Source: Pseudomonadota bacterium (GTDB lineage Bacteria; Myxococcota_A; Polyangia; Polyangiales; Polyangiaceae). Taken from it: a stretch of DNA of 64,000 nt. Position 1 is the first letter of the stretch, and every line of letters starts with the position of its first letter. A model generated the notes under the pieces. That model did no database searches. It was not told the origin of the DNA and saw only the letters and a program-made list of their open reading frames with translations. A program made the translations under genes and the position numbers. The DNA lies in contig JAFAER010000253.1 of NCBI GenBank assembly GCA_023423895.1, positions 1 to 64,000 on the forward strand. Direction: 5' to 3'. This document shows positions 1 to 8,528 of the stretch, piece after piece.

Positions 1-104
1 CCGTCGGACTTCGCGATCGGAGCCCTCGCCGAGAGCGACCGGCGCGTTGTAGGGGGCGGCGGAACATTCAACGGATCGGTTGACTGTTGGCGGGCGCGCC
101 GCTA

Positions 105-521
105 ATGATCAACTGGATGGTTGAGGAACGCGTCGACGCGCTGAGCCGCGTGTTCCGGGCGCTCGGAGACCCGACGCGGCGCGAGATGTTGCGGCGTCTG
201 TCGGCCGGTGAGCGGACGGTGACGGAGCTCGCCGAGCCATTCGAGATGTCATTGGCGGCGGCGTCGAAGCACGTACAGGTGCTCGAGCGCGCTGGGCTCG
301 TGCAGCGGACCGTCGAGGGACGCAAGCACCACTGCCGCCTCGTGCCGGATCGGCTCGCGCAGGCGCAGCAGTGGCTCGCGTTTTACGAGCGTTTCTGGAA
401 CGACCGGCTCGACGCGCTCGGCGCGATGTTCGCCGCTCGAACCAATGCGAAGAACGCGAAGAAGGAGAGCTCCGACCCCGGCGCGAACGACCGGGAGCGG
501 AAGCCGAGGAAACGACGATGA
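105..521 (+). CDS. ArsR/SdpR-type winged-helix repressor
   Basis: DNA-binding repressor of 138 residues. The winged HTH spans about residues 12-85, with the family signature ALGDPTRREML at 19-29 and the recognition helix around MSLAAASKHVQVLE at 48-61. The Cys metal-site motif of metal sensors (ELCVC) is absent, so a metal-sensing role is unlikely. The C-tail (about 115-138) is Lys/Glu/Arg-rich and probably disordered. ATG 105 was preferred over TTG 87; ATG 117 (MVEER) is also possible because many relatives begin with MV. The stop overlaps the next start as ATGA, so it leads an arsR-VOC-SRPBCC operon. Such regulators typically repress their own SRPBCC-containing operons. The family is secure and the effector is unknown. 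Confidence 0.88.
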   Translation: MINWMVEERVDALSRVFRALGDPTRREMLRRLSAGERTVTELAEPFEMSLAAASKHVQVLERAGLVQRTVEGRKHHCRLVPDRLAQAQQWLAFYERFWNDRLDALGAMFAARTNAKNAKKESSDPGANDRERKPRKRR

Positions 522-898
522 AGATCACCCTGACGAGTGTGTTGGTGCAGGATCAGGCGAAGGCGCTCGCCTTCTATACGGATGTCCTCGGCTTCGTGAA
601 GAAGCAGGACATGCCGATGGGGGAGCATCGATGGCTCACGGTCGTCTCGCCGGAGAGCTCGGAGATCGAGCTGCTCCTCGAGCCGATGGGGTTCGAGCCG
701 TCGAAGGCTTACCAGAAGGCGCTCTTCGACGCGGGGATCCATGTGACGTCGTTCGGCATCGACGACTGCCACAAGGAGTACGAGAGGCTCACCGAGCGTG
801 GCGTGGTGTTTCGCCAGAAGCCGACGCGGATGGGGGACATCGTCTTCGCCTCGTTCGAGGACACGTGCGGGAACCTCATCGGCATGCATCAGGTCTGA
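518..898 (+). CDS. VOC (glyoxalase/bleomycin-resistance fold) protein
   Basis: Small metal-dependent enzyme or binding protein of the vicinal-oxygen-chelate superfamily, 126 residues, one complete pair of beta-alpha-beta3 modules. The first module starts MKITLTSVLVQDQAKALAFY and the second covers about 70-126, including the typical ending 'FEDTCGNLIGMHQ' with a Glu/Asp near the last metal-ligand position. The chosen ATG lies inside the arsR stop (ATGA), which implies translational coupling; longer in-frame extensions upstream would lie over arsR and read as non-protein. Substrate cannot be read from sequence; relatives are annotated as glyoxalase or dioxygenase-like. The SRPBCC gene follows after 6 bp. 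Confidence 0.9.
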   Translation: MKITLTSVLVQDQAKALAFYTDVLGFVKKQDMPMGEHRWLTVVSPESSEIELLLEPMGFEPSKAYQKALFDAGIHVTSFGIDDCHKEYERLTERGVVFRQKPTRMGDIVFASFEDTCGNLIGMHQV

Positions 899-904
899 AC
901 GCGG

Positions 905-1378
905 ATGATCGAGTCACTCGAGGCGCAAGCGCCGAGCATCACCGTCGTTCGTGTCTTCGCTGCGCCGATCGCGGAGGTCTTCGAGGCTTGGACCGATCCA
1001 GCGCTGCTGCAGCAATGGCTCGCGGCGGGGCCGTGTGTGGTCGCGGAGGCCGCTGTCGACGCTCGGCCAGGCGGGCAGTATCGGGTGGTGGCGGTCGACC
1101 CGCTCGGTAACCGCCACGTCACGACCGGCGAATATCGCGAGCTCGTTCGCGACAAGCGTCTCGTGAAGACGTGGGTCTACGAAGGTCCCAACTACGCCGA
1201 CCCGTATCCGACGTTGCTCACGGTCGACTTTCGCGAGGCCGGGCCGGGTTCGACCGAGATCACGCTCCGGCAGGACCAGCTCCTCGCGCCGGAGGACCGC
1301 GCCGGAAATCGCGAGGGATGGCGCGTGTGCTTCGAGAAGCTCGACGGACTGATTGAAGCGCGCCGGCGCCGCGCCTGA
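905..1378 (+). CDS. SRPBCC/AHSA1 domain protein
   Basis: START-like helix-grip protein of 157 residues with the AHSA1 signature: an N-terminal strand 'VRVFAAPIAEVFEAWTDPALLQQWL' region at about 15-39, a central 'PGGQYRV' turn and a C-terminal helix 'NREGWRVCFEKLDGL'. This fold forms a hydrophobic ligand cavity; many members are unassigned stress or hydrophobic-ligand proteins. It is the third gene of the arsR-VOC-SRPBCC operon (6-bp gap), the usual company for this family. A second arsR/SRPBCC pair occurs at 49800-50655 with an inverted gene arrangement, so the window holds two independent modules. Specific function unknown. Confidence 0.9.
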   Translation: MIESLEAQAPSITVVRVFAAPIAEVFEAWTDPALLQQWLAAGPCVVAEAAVDARPGGQYRVVAVDPLGNRHVTTGEYRELVRDKRLVKTWVYEGPNYADPYPTLLTVDFREAGPGSTEITLRQDQLLAPEDRAGNREGWRVCFEKLDGLIEARRRRA

Positions 1379-1408
1379 CGTCATCGCCGAGCGCGCTTCA
1401 CTGCGTCA

Positions 1409-1801
1409 TCACCAGAGCGTGATGGCTGCGGCGACGATCCCGCCGAGGACCGCGAACAAGAAGACGACGACGAGCGAACGAAACACGCTCGATCGGAAGA
1501 ACCGCTCGGAGCGCATGACGAGCGGCGAGGGCTCCGGCTCGAGATCGTGAACGACGAGCACCTCCTCCGCAGGAGGTGAAATCGCTGGCGGAGGTGGAGG
1601 CCGGAGTCGCTCGAGCGCCGCGATCTCCATGATGCTCGTCCGCGCGGCGAGCGCGGCGTCGGGCGCCTCCGTGCGCATCGCGGCGAGCACCTCTTCGGGC
1701 AGGGTCCCGATGCGTGTCGCTGCGCTGTACATGTCCCTCGCGCCGTTCGGCGGTGGAACAGTCTCCGGCTCCGGTTTGCGATTCTCGTCGGACATCAACA
1801 T
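1409..1801 (-). CDS. Tail-anchored hypothetical protein
   Basis: Unrecognised 130-residue protein. Residues 1-95 are hydrophilic with two proline-rich stretches (PEPETVPPP near the start and RPPPPPAISPP near 67-77). A single membrane helix at about 107-129 (SLVVVFLFAVLGGIVAAAI) ends two residues before the C-terminus, giving the topology of a tail-anchored protein or a small membrane-associated subunit. The start at 1801 has a GAGGGGA Shine-Dalgarno about 11 nt upstream; the ATG two codons in is an alternative. It follows the GH43 gene in the same orientation with only 15 bp between, so it may be its last operon partner. No function is proposed. Confidence 0.6.
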   Translation of the reverse strand: MLMSDENRKPEPETVPPPNGARDMYSAATRIGTLPEEVLAAMRTEAPDAALAARTSIMEIAALERLRPPPPPAISPPAEEVLVVHDLEPEPSPLVMRSERFFRSSVFRSLVVVFLFAVLGGIVAAAITLW

Positions 1802-1816
1802 CTCACATCTTTCCCC

Positions 1817-2959
1817 TCAGAGCAGCGGACGTGCCGTGTAGCTCGGTGCGAGAACGGGGACTCCGTCCGCAGAGAGCTCGATCGGATCGATCCGGAGTGA
1901 GCGTGCGCCGCCGTTGCTGTACCCGACGACCGGGCTCGACCAGGCGTGGTACGCCATCCAGAGCTTTCCGTTCGTGTCGGTGAACAGCTCCTGACCTCCC
2001 GGGCCGAGGGTCTCACCGACGGACGTCACGAACGGGCCGTCGAGCGTCTGCTTCACACACGGCCCGGTGGCCGTCGTGCAGATTGCGTAGCCCATCCCGT
2101 AGTTCGAGCTCTCCCACCAGTTCGCCGAGTAGAACAGGTAGTACCGGTCCTGGAGCTTCACCATGCTCGGCCCTTCGATGAGCGGAGACTCCCAGCCTCG
2201 ATCGCGTCGAAGGAGCTCCGTCGGTGCGCCGAGGAGCGAGAGGCCGTCGACGCCGAGGCGCTGCGTCCAGAGCCGGGGAGCCCCCGCGCACTGCGTCGCG
2301 TTCTCGTCGCTCTTCCAGAGGAGATAGGCGTCGCCGTTCTCGTCCACGAACGGGCTCGGGTCGATCGACCCGCACATGGGATCTGGGCCGTCGACCTGAC
2401 AGATGAACGGACCGCTCGAATGATCGACGTAGGGCCCGGCGGGCGTCGTCGAGGTCGCCCGGCCGATGCACTGGAAGCCAGACGCGATGTCTCGCGCCGT
2501 GTAGTAGAGCACGAACGTGCTGCCGCGCTTGAGGACGGATGGCGCCCACGTGAGCGAAGCGTTCGCCTTCGCCCACGCGGGCAGCAGGGGCAGCGCGTCG
2601 GGCAGCTCGGTCCACGTCGCGAGATCGGTCGACGAGATCACACGAACGTTGCTTCCGGCGGAGTTCGTCGCGAAGCCGTAGTACCGGCCGCCTTCGCGAA
2701 GCACGAACGGATCGGGGAAGTCCTGCGCGAAGACGGGATTCGTGTAGCTCACGCCCGGCGCTTGCGAATCGACGCCCGGGTCGGCGTCGGTCTGCGGCGA
2801 GGCAGCGTCGCCTGGCGTCTGGACGCCGCCGGCGTCCGTCCTCGGAACATCGGGTTCAGCCGGCAAGCCTAGCTCGACGCTGCAGCTGAACGAGAGCGAG
2901 ATCGCTGTCGCGATCGGAAACACAGCGAGGATCTTGCCCCCGCGTAAAGCGTCGAACAT
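1817..2959 (-). CDS. GH43-family secreted arabinanase/xylosidase-like enzyme
   Basis: Five-bladed beta-propeller glycoside hydrolase, 380 residues. After a hydrophobic signal (about 10-26, ending in FSC at Cys26, a weak lipobox) and an Asp/Gly/Ala linker (35-70), the GH43 core carries all three expected acids: Asp in 'DFPDPFVL' near 80, Asp in 'GSIDPSPF' near 195, and Glu in 'LIEGPSMV' near 260. Family members hydrolyse arabinan, arabinoxylan or related glycans; the exact substrate is not decidable. The start has AAGGAG 8 nt upstream. It lies 16 bp after two lipoprotein genes with jelly-roll-like domains, which may be substrate-binding partners at the cell surface. Confidence 0.88.
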   Translation of the reverse strand: MFDALRGGKILAVFPIATAISLSFSCSVELGLPAEPDVPRTDAGGVQTPGDAASPQTDADPGVDSQAPGVSYTNPVFAQDFPDPFVLREGGRYYGFATNSAGSNVRVISSTDLATWTELPDALPLLPAWAKANASLTWAPSVLKRGSTFVLYYTARDIASGFQCIGRATSTTPAGPYVDHSSGPFICQVDGPDPMCGSIDPSPFVDENGDAYLLWKSDENATQCAGAPRLWTQRLGVDGLSLLGAPTELLRRDRGWESPLIEGPSMVKLQDRYYLFYSANWWESSNYGMGYAICTTATGPCVKQTLDGPFVTSVGETLGPGGQELFTDTNGKLWMAYHAWSSPVVGYSNGGARSLRIDPIELSADGVPVLAPSYTARPLL

Positions 2960-2975
2960 GGGCTCCTTGAAACTG

Positions 2976-3887
2976 TCAGCGCAGATTGACGGTGACGTCG
3001 TCGTAGCGAAGCGACCAGCCGGTGTGCGGGCTCGCGGCGAAAACGGCGCCGAGAATGAGGGTGGGGCGTGGATCCATCCCGGGCGTCGGAGTGATCGCGT
3101 AACGTGCGCCGATCGCGGCGCCGTCGAGCGTGATCTGAGCGCCCGGTGTCCCGCCGGACGCGACGACGTCCATGCCGATGCGGGTCCACTCGTTCAACGG
3201 GATGTTGAAGAACGGGTGGTAGGAGTCCTTGTTGTTCGGTGGCGGAACGAGATTGGACTCCTCGAGTCGAACGCTGCCGTTGGAGTAGACGAGCCGCAGC
3301 GAGTACTTGTCCTCGCCTCGTGCCCACTCGAGGGCGGCCAGCATCAGGAAGGCGGAGTTCTCCGTCGTCCGTTCCGGCTTGAAGTCGAAGCCGACGATGA
3401 GGTTCGTCGATGGATCCTCGAAGTTGTGCGAGATTTTCGCGACGAACGTGCCGCCGGCGGTCGTCGCGGGTGCGTTGACGAGGAACACGTTCGGGACGGA
3501 CTTCGGCGAGTAGCTCGTCAACTTCCCGAGCACACCCTCACGGATCCACTGCGCCGGTAGATCGGCCGTGTCGAAGTCCTCGCAGAACGTCGCCGACGAG
3601 CCGCCCTGCGAGCAGAACGACCCGCCGGAGACGAACACCGGCGGAATGTTCGGGTCGGGGGCGTCGGTGTTGGCGTCGTCCGAGCCGCCGTCGCTGCCCG
3701 GACCGTTGTCGCCACCGTCACCCGAGACCGAAGGTGTCGACGCCTCCATGACCAGTCCGTCTCCGCCGTCTCCGCGCTTGCCGTCCGCGGGGCCGACGAA
3801 ACCGTCGAACCCCACGAGCGAGCAAGCTGCGGATGCGGCGCAGAGCACAAACCCTCCGAGAGGGATCGCGATCGACGTCGACTTCAT
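2976..3887 (-). CDS. Lipoprotein with concanavalin-like (LamG) domain
   Basis: Secreted lipoprotein of 303 residues. The signal peptide ends at 'ASAACS' (Cys22), followed by a 60-residue Gly/Asp/Ser linker. From about 95 a beta-rich region begins with 'FCEDFD', a hallmark seen at the start of LamG/laminin-like jelly-roll domains in myxobacterial lipoproteins, and runs to the C-terminus with alternating hydrophobic strands ('LIVGFDFKPE', 'YSLRLVYSNG', 'WTRIGMDVVA', 'YDDVTVNL'). The start ATG overlaps the stop of the upstream gene as ATGA. A carbohydrate- or surface-binding role is inferred from the fold and the adjacent GH43 gene; no catalytic motif is visible. Confidence 0.75.
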   Translation of the reverse strand: MKSTSIAIPLGGFVLCAASAACSLVGFDGFVGPADGKRGDGGDGLVMEASTPSVSGDGGDNGPGSDGGSDDANTDAPDPNIPPVFVSGGSFCSQGGSSATFCEDFDTADLPAQWIREGVLGKLTSYSPKSVPNVFLVNAPATTAGGTFVAKISHNFEDPSTNLIVGFDFKPERTTENSAFLMLAALEWARGEDKYSLRLVYSNGSVRLEESNLVPPPNNKDSYHPFFNIPLNEWTRIGMDVVASGGTPGAQITLDGAAIGARYAITPTPGMDPRPTLILGAVFAASPHTGWSLRYDDVTVNLR

Positions 3888-4834
3888 TTCATCTCGACCA
3901 CGTGGTTGTCCCAGTGGATCGCGAGGCCCGCGCTTCGTTCCTTGTTGAAGACGAGCGGCATGCCTGCGATGCGCGCGAACGCGGCTTGCTGGCGCGTGAT
4001 GCCCGGGTACTCCTTGTCGAACGCGGATGCGCCGTCGATCTTGAGCGTGTAGCGGGCGGTGTCCGTCTCGGTCTCTCCCGCCGCGAAGGTGAACTTCACC
4101 GTCTGCTCGACGTGGAGCCACTTCCCGAGCTCGACCGTCCCGGCGGGGAGCGCGGGTTCGATCACGTAGTCGCCTCCGTTCGCCTGCTGGTTGTGCTCCA
4201 CCTTGAGCTCCTTGATCGCGTTGCCCTCGGCGAACATCACGAGGCGGAAGCCGTACGTGTCGGGACCGGTGGCGTCGGTGAACTGGAAGTCGTCGAGGAA
4301 GAACCCGTCTTCGGTGCCGACCTGGTCGAAGTAGACGTCGTACGACCAGGTGACCTCGGTGAAGTCGGCCTTCGTGACCGTCTTCGCGAACTTGGCGCCC
4401 GGCGTGTCCTTGTCGACCACGCGCGAGAGCAGCGAGCTCGGCGCGGAGACGGCCCTCGTCGACGACAGCGTCGCGACCGGCTGATCCGTCGGCTCGATGA
4501 AGTCCCACTTCGTCTTGTTCGGGGTCAGCGCGTCGGGTGAGTCGAAGTCGTCACAGAACGCTGCCTCGGCATGCGCGGCGCAGCCCGTGGGCGGCTCGCA
4601 TCCACCGTCGGCGCACGCGTCCGTCTCCTGCTTCGCATCGGTCCCGGCGTCCGTCTCGGTCGATGGCGAAGCGTCGTCGTTGGTCTTGCCAGCGTCCTTC
4701 GTCGGCTCGGTGACGTCCGGGTCTTGCTCGGCCTCGTTCGTCACCTCGTTGCAGCCAGCGGCGACGGCGAGTGCGCTCAGCGCAACCATGGCGAAGATTT
4801 GGCGCCCGTGCGCCAGGCGAAGCAAATGGGGCAT
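3884..4834 (-). CDS. Lipoprotein with concanavalin-like domain, first gene of GH43 operon
   Basis: A 316-residue lipoprotein related in plan to its downstream neighbour. Signal peptide with lipobox 'AVAAGC' (Cys27), a Thr/Asp/Lys linker, then a domain that again opens with 'FCDDFDSPD' (about 95) and contains strands such as 'VTWSYDVYFDQVG' and 'WLHVEQTVKFTF'. ATG 4834 was chosen because an AGGAG sits 8 nt upstream and the signal peptide starts there; longer readings add a non-signal leader. It overlaps the next gene by 4 nt (ATGA). Probable jelly-roll carbohydrate-binding or adhesion protein; inference from fold and operon only. Confidence 0.75.
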   Translation of the reverse strand: MPHLLRLAHGRQIFAMVALSALAVAAGCNEVTNEAEQDPDVTEPTKDAGKTNDDASPSTETDAGTDAKQETDACADGGCEPPTGCAAHAEAAFCDDFDSPDALTPNKTKWDFIEPTDQPVATLSSTRAVSAPSSLLSRVVDKDTPGAKFAKTVTKADFTEVTWSYDVYFDQVGTEDGFFLDDFQFTDATGPDTYGFRLVMFAEGNAIKELKVEHNQQANGGDYVIEPALPAGTVELGKWLHVEQTVKFTFAAGETETDTARYTLKIDGASAFDKEYPGITRQQAAFARIAGMPLVFNKERSAGLAIHWDNHVVEMK

Positions 4835-5271
4835 CGAATCGGCTCCTCTCATCTCACGTCGGATCACGATCTCGTGGTCGAGACGTTGTGGATTTCGCCT
4901 CACTGCAAGTTCCGCGCGCCAACCGCGGACGGCGCTCACGACGTCTTCGCGCACGACGGATGAACGGTTGCTCGGCACCAGCCCCGCGTCCGCGCAGCGC
5001 ACCGACAAGCCTCGTTTCCAGGCCTGGGTACTGCTCGTGCTACGGCCCTCACGGTTGCGCTGCTGCGCGAACTATCCACGGAGCCACCAAGCGCTCGGTG
5101 TACGCGAGCCACGCCGATCCCCGCATTGCCGATTGATGAAACGTCACAGCAGTCGATTGCGGGTAACTCCCCGCGCATTGCGGGGTCCAGCAAGCGGTCT
5201 GCATGTCATGACGGACGTAATCGTGCAGCAACGATCGGCGCACGTCGTTTGCAATACGTCCCGACGCCACG
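4835..5271. other. Intergenic region before kinase gene
   Basis: No credible gene. The only structure noted is a short palindrome, CCCCGC-GCATT-GCGGGG, at 5169-5185, and a partly matching CCCCGCATTGC about 55 bp earlier. It should contain divergent promoters for the lipoprotein operon and the kinase, but no clear -35/-10 pair could be identified. Confidence 0.4.
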
Positions 5272-6921
5272 ATGAGCATCGACGAGATTCCACGACAGCT
5301 CGGCCGTTACGTCCTCTACGACCGGATTGCGACCGGCGGGATGGCAACGGTCCATTTCGGCCGGATGCGAGGAGCCATCGGCTTCTCCCGGTTGGTTGCG
5401 ATCAAGCGGCTTCGGCCGAACTACGTGAACGACGCCGACTTCGTCCAGATGTTCCTGGACGAGGCGCGGCTCGCCGCGCGGCTCGAGCATCCGAACGTCG
5501 TCTCCACGATCGACGTCGTCGCCGACGAGACCGAGGTGTTCCTCGTCATGGAGCACGTGCTCGGCGACTCGCTAGAGGCGCTCATCCGCGACGGCACGAG
5601 CCGGCGGATCCCCATCCCCGTCCCGATCATCTCGTCGATCGTCTGCGGCGTCCTCGAGGGCTTGCACTTCGCCCACGAGGCACGCGGTGACGACGGGGCG
5701 GCGCTCGAGATCGTCCATCGCGACGTGTCTCCTCACAACATCCTCGTCGGTGTCGACGGCGTCGCGCGCGTCTTCGACTTCGGCATCGCGAAGGCGTCGA
5801 CCAACACCCAGGAGACGCGTGAGGGCGTCATCAAGGGCAAGGTCGCGTACATGGCGCCCGAGCAGGTGAGGGGGCTCGCGGACCGTCGAGCCGACATCTA
5901 CGCGGTCGGCGTCATCCTCTGGGAGCTGCTCGCCGGTCGGCGTCGCCATGCGGGCGAGCGGAACGACACCCTCTTCCTCAAGCTCGCGAGGAACGAGCTG
6001 GCGCCTCCGCAGCCTCCGAGCACGATCCGCAGCGATTGTCCGCCGGAGATCGACGAGATCGTCGCACGCGCGACCCACGCGCACCCCGAACATCGGTTCT
6101 CGACCGCGCGCGAGATGGCGGTCGCGCTCGAGGCCGTCGCGCCTCCGGCGCCGGCGCGTGAGGTCACGGAGTGGATCCGCGCGGTCGCCGGGACGCGAAT
6201 CGAACGGGTCGAGGAGGTGATGCGCCGGATCGAAGCCGATCGCATCGGCTCCGACTCGCGTGTGATGTCGGCGGCCGTCGGGTCCGTGTCGTCGAGCAGC
6301 GTGCACGTCCTGACGGCGTCGATTCGTCCGACGGACAGCGCATCGGGGTCGGCCGCGTACGAGCAATCGCGCGCGAGCCAGCGGCCGGCAGACGCACCTC
6401 GGTCGAGGAGCTGGACGATGCCTGCGGCGCTGCTCGCGTTCACGGCGGCCCTCGTCCTCGTTGGGGTTCGCACGCTCGCGAATCGGAGCTCCGACTCCCG
6501 AGCCGCGAACGATGCCTCGGTCGCGACCACGGCGGTCGTCGGAGCTCCCGGCGCCCCGGCGCAGGAGCTCGTTCCGGTCGGGATGCCTCCGACGGCGTCC
6601 GCGACCGCCACGGGTGCGGCCGAGCGCGAGAGCGCCGATTCGTCCGCGAACGAAGCCGGGTCTCCGCGCGAGAGCGCGGGAGCGGCCGCCGACAGTGGGC
6701 GAGCGGCCCGCCCCTCCTCGCCACCCGTGCACGTGCCCCAGCGGTGGACTCCGCCGCCGACCCGACCGAAGGAGACCGTCGCAGCACCTGCTGCTTCTCC
6801 GCCGCCGAAAGCGGAGCCGGCCGCGCAGACCGCGGCACCGAACGGTCCGAAGCCTGGCTGCGAAAGCCCGTTTGCCATCGGCCCCGATGGCATCCGTCAG
6901 ATCAAACCCGAATGTATGTAG
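5272..6921 (+). CDS. Membrane Ser/Thr protein kinase (Hanks type)
   Basis: Eukaryote-like kinase of 549 residues. The catalytic domain covers about 10-290: glycine loop TGGMATVHFG at 21-30, Lys45 in VAIKR, catalytic loop HRDVSPHN at 149-156 (Asp151; the SP-N variant is typical of myxobacterial kinases), DFG at 169-171 and APE at 195-197. All catalytic residues are present, so it should be active. One membrane helix at about 383-401 separates it from a Pro/Ala-rich external tail ending in a short Cys-bounded motif, 'CESPFAIGPDGIRQIKPEC'. The next gene starts 10 bp downstream and encodes an envelope protein, suggesting a signal or substrate partner. Confidence 0.95.
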   Translation: MSIDEIPRQLGRYVLYDRIATGGMATVHFGRMRGAIGFSRLVAIKRLRPNYVNDADFVQMFLDEARLAARLEHPNVVSTIDVVADETEVFLVMEHVLGDSLEALIRDGTSRRIPIPVPIISSIVCGVLEGLHFAHEARGDDGAALEIVHRDVSPHNILVGVDGVARVFDFGIAKASTNTQETREGVIKGKVAYMAPEQVRGLADRRADIYAVGVILWELLAGRRRHAGERNDTLFLKLARNELAPPQPPSTIRSDCPPEIDEIVARATHAHPEHRFSTAREMAVALEAVAPPAPAREVTEWIRAVAGTRIERVEEVMRRIEADRIGSDSRVMSAAVGSVSSSSVHVLTASIRPTDSASGSAAYEQSRASQRPADAPRSRSWTMPAALLAFTAALVLVGVRTLANRSSDSRAANDASVATTAVVGAPGAPAQELVPVGMPPTASATATGAAERESADSSANEAGSPRESAGAAADSGRAARPSSPPVHVPQRWTPPPTRPKETVAAPAASPPPKAEPAAQTAAPNGPKPGCESPFAIGPDGIRQIKPECM

Positions 6922-6931
6922 GATGCACCTA

Positions 6932-7873
6932 ATGAGCTCGAGGTCAATCTCGTCATCTCCCCGTCGTATGCGCACGCAGCTGCGTTCCGTACTCGCCGTG
7001 GCGCTCGCGTGTGGAGCGATCGTGCTCGTGCCGAGTGCAGCCCCGGCCGCCGAGTCCGAGAAGCCCGCCGACAAGGCGCGGTGCGCCGATGCCTACAAGA
7101 ATGCGCAGGTCCAGCGGAAGAACGGGACCTTGAAGCGTGCGCGAGAGTCGCTTCTCGTCTGCCTCAGTGATCGATGTCCGTCCGTCATGCAGCCCGACTG
7201 CACACGATGGCTCACCGAGGTGGAGGCGGCGCTTCCGTCGGTGTCGTTCGCGGCGAAGGGCGTCGACGGTGCGGACCTCACGTCCGTGCGCGTGTCGATC
7301 GACGGGCAGCTCGTGACCGACACCCTCGACGGCAAGGCGATCTCGGTCGATCCCGGTTCACACGCGCTCCGCTTCGAATACGCCGACGAGGCTCCGATCG
7401 AGCAGACGATCATCATGCGCGAGGGCGAGAAGGCCCGCGTCGTCAGCGTGAGCTGGGCAAAGGAGAAGGCGGCCGAGAACGCCACGGCGCCCGCAGACGC
7501 CGAGTCGCGCCGGAGCAAGGGGCCGCCGGCGAGCGCATGGATCACGGGAGCCGTCGGCCTCGGCGCCCTCGCGACGTTCGGCGTCCTCGGCATCCACGGC
7601 ATGCAGCGTCGAAGCGAGCTCGAGAAGGAGTGCTTCGGCCAGTGCGCGCAGTCGCAGGTCGACTCGGTCAAGACCGAGCTCACCATCGCAGACGTCGCGC
7701 TCGGTGTCGGTATCGCGTCGCTGGGTCTCTCGGCGGTGCTCTTCTTGACGAGCGGAGGCTCGTCGTCTTCGGAGCCGGCGACCGGGAAGGCGAAGCCGAC
7801 GGGACCCTCCGTCTCGTTCGGGATCGCGCCCACACGACAGGGCGGTGCCGCGAGCTTCGGCGCTCGATTCTGA
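6932..7873 (+). CDS. Envelope protein with PEGA-like domain
   Basis: A 313-residue exported protein. After a short leader a signal peptide runs to 'SAAPAAES' (about residue 45). A Cys-containing helical segment (about 50-100, resembling the single repeat common in myxobacterial PEGA proteins) is followed by a PEGA-like beta domain around 115-175 (VSIDGQLV... VDPGSHALRFE). Two membrane helices (about 210-228 and 258-280) close the protein, before a Gly/Ser tail. An AGGA 8 nt upstream supports ATG 6932; ATG 6968 (MRTQLRS) would give a cleaner signal peptide. Likely co-transcribed with the kinase (10 bp). Role unknown; PEGA domains occur next to such kinases. Confidence 0.75.
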   Translation: MSSRSISSSPRRMRTQLRSVLAVALACGAIVLVPSAAPAAESEKPADKARCADAYKNAQVQRKNGTLKRARESLLVCLSDRCPSVMQPDCTRWLTEVEAALPSVSFAAKGVDGADLTSVRVSIDGQLVTDTLDGKAISVDPGSHALRFEYADEAPIEQTIIMREGEKARVVSVSWAKEKAAENATAPADAESRRSKGPPASAWITGAVGLGALATFGVLGIHGMQRRSELEKECFGQCAQSQVDSVKTELTIADVALGVGIASLGLSAVLFLTSGGSSSSEPATGKAKPTGPSVSFGIAPTRQGGAASFGARF

Positions 7874-8034
7874 GGTAGGCCGAGGTGTGATGCGCGATGC
7901 GCGCCGCGCGCGCGCATGCGAGAGCGAAAAAAAGATCACGACGCCCGCTACAGGGAGGACTCCGCCCGTGTCTTCCCCGCGGAAGGCAAGGACCGGCACG
8001 GAGCCGGCCTCATGCCCTTCTGGCGAGGCATCCA

Positions 8035-8454
8035 ATGTTTCTTGTGTCGATGGTGATCGGAATTGCGGGCGGGCTCTTGGCGATGTCCTCTCTCCTCGTC
8101 GGCCGCTCCGCTCAGGCCGCCGAGAAGCTCGCGACGCTCGCGAAGTATCAGGGGTGGATCGGGCTGACGATGTTCGGCTGGGGCGCCTGGGAGCTGATCC
8201 AGTGCGTCCTCAACATGGGGCTCCTGGCGAGTCATCCCGTCGTCTTCGCGTTCTGGGCGCTCTCCGGCATCGCCGACTTCACCGTCGGCCTGCTCCTCGG
8301 CTTCGGTTTGATCTCGACCTACGTCTTCCGCGGCAACGCGATGGCGATCTCGAAGGGCGATGCGATCCGCTCGAAGCTCGTCAACTTCCAGGTTCCGCTC
8401 GGCGGGCTCGCCGTCGTGATGTCCGTCGTCTACGGCGTGCTCCACTTCATTTGA
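8035..8454 (+). CDS. Four-helix integral membrane protein
   Basis: Unrecognised 139-residue protein, almost entirely membrane: helices at about 1-22, 40-65, 70-100 and 115-138, with a short cytosolic-looking loop 'GNAMAISKGDAIRSK' near 100-114. Similar small four-helix proteins are frequent in myxobacterial genomes but have no assigned role. ATG 8035 was chosen because the preceding in-frame sequence is Arg/Pro-rich and not protein-like. It stands alone between the PEGA-like gene (same strand) and a convergent sigma-factor gene; a stem-loop at 8466-8501 follows it. Confidence 0.7.
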   Translation: MFLVSMVIGIAGGLLAMSSLLVGRSAQAAEKLATLAKYQGWIGLTMFGWGAWELIQCVLNMGLLASHPVVFAFWALSGIADFTVGLLLGFGLISTYVFRGNAMAISKGDAIRSKLVNFQVPLGGLAVVMSVVYGVLHFI

Positions 8455-8465
8455 GCCACGCGGTC

Positions 8466-8501
8466 GAAGCCACGGGCGAGGCCTCGCTCTCGCCCGGCTT
8501 C
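8466..8501. terminator. Stem-loop between convergent genes
   Basis: Inverted repeat GAAGC-(CA)-CGGGCGAG / CTCGCCCG-GCTTC with an 8-nt loop, located between the convergent 8035 and 8529 genes. It has no T-tract on either strand, so it is a candidate rather than a classic intrinsic terminator. Confidence 0.45.
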
Positions 8502-8528
8502 ACGGCGCTCGAGAGCGCGCGCAGGCCG

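Noticed and set aside
1..104. Possible tail of an upstream gene (frame 2 ends in a stop near 50)
   Set aside because: Too short and without any motif to assign.
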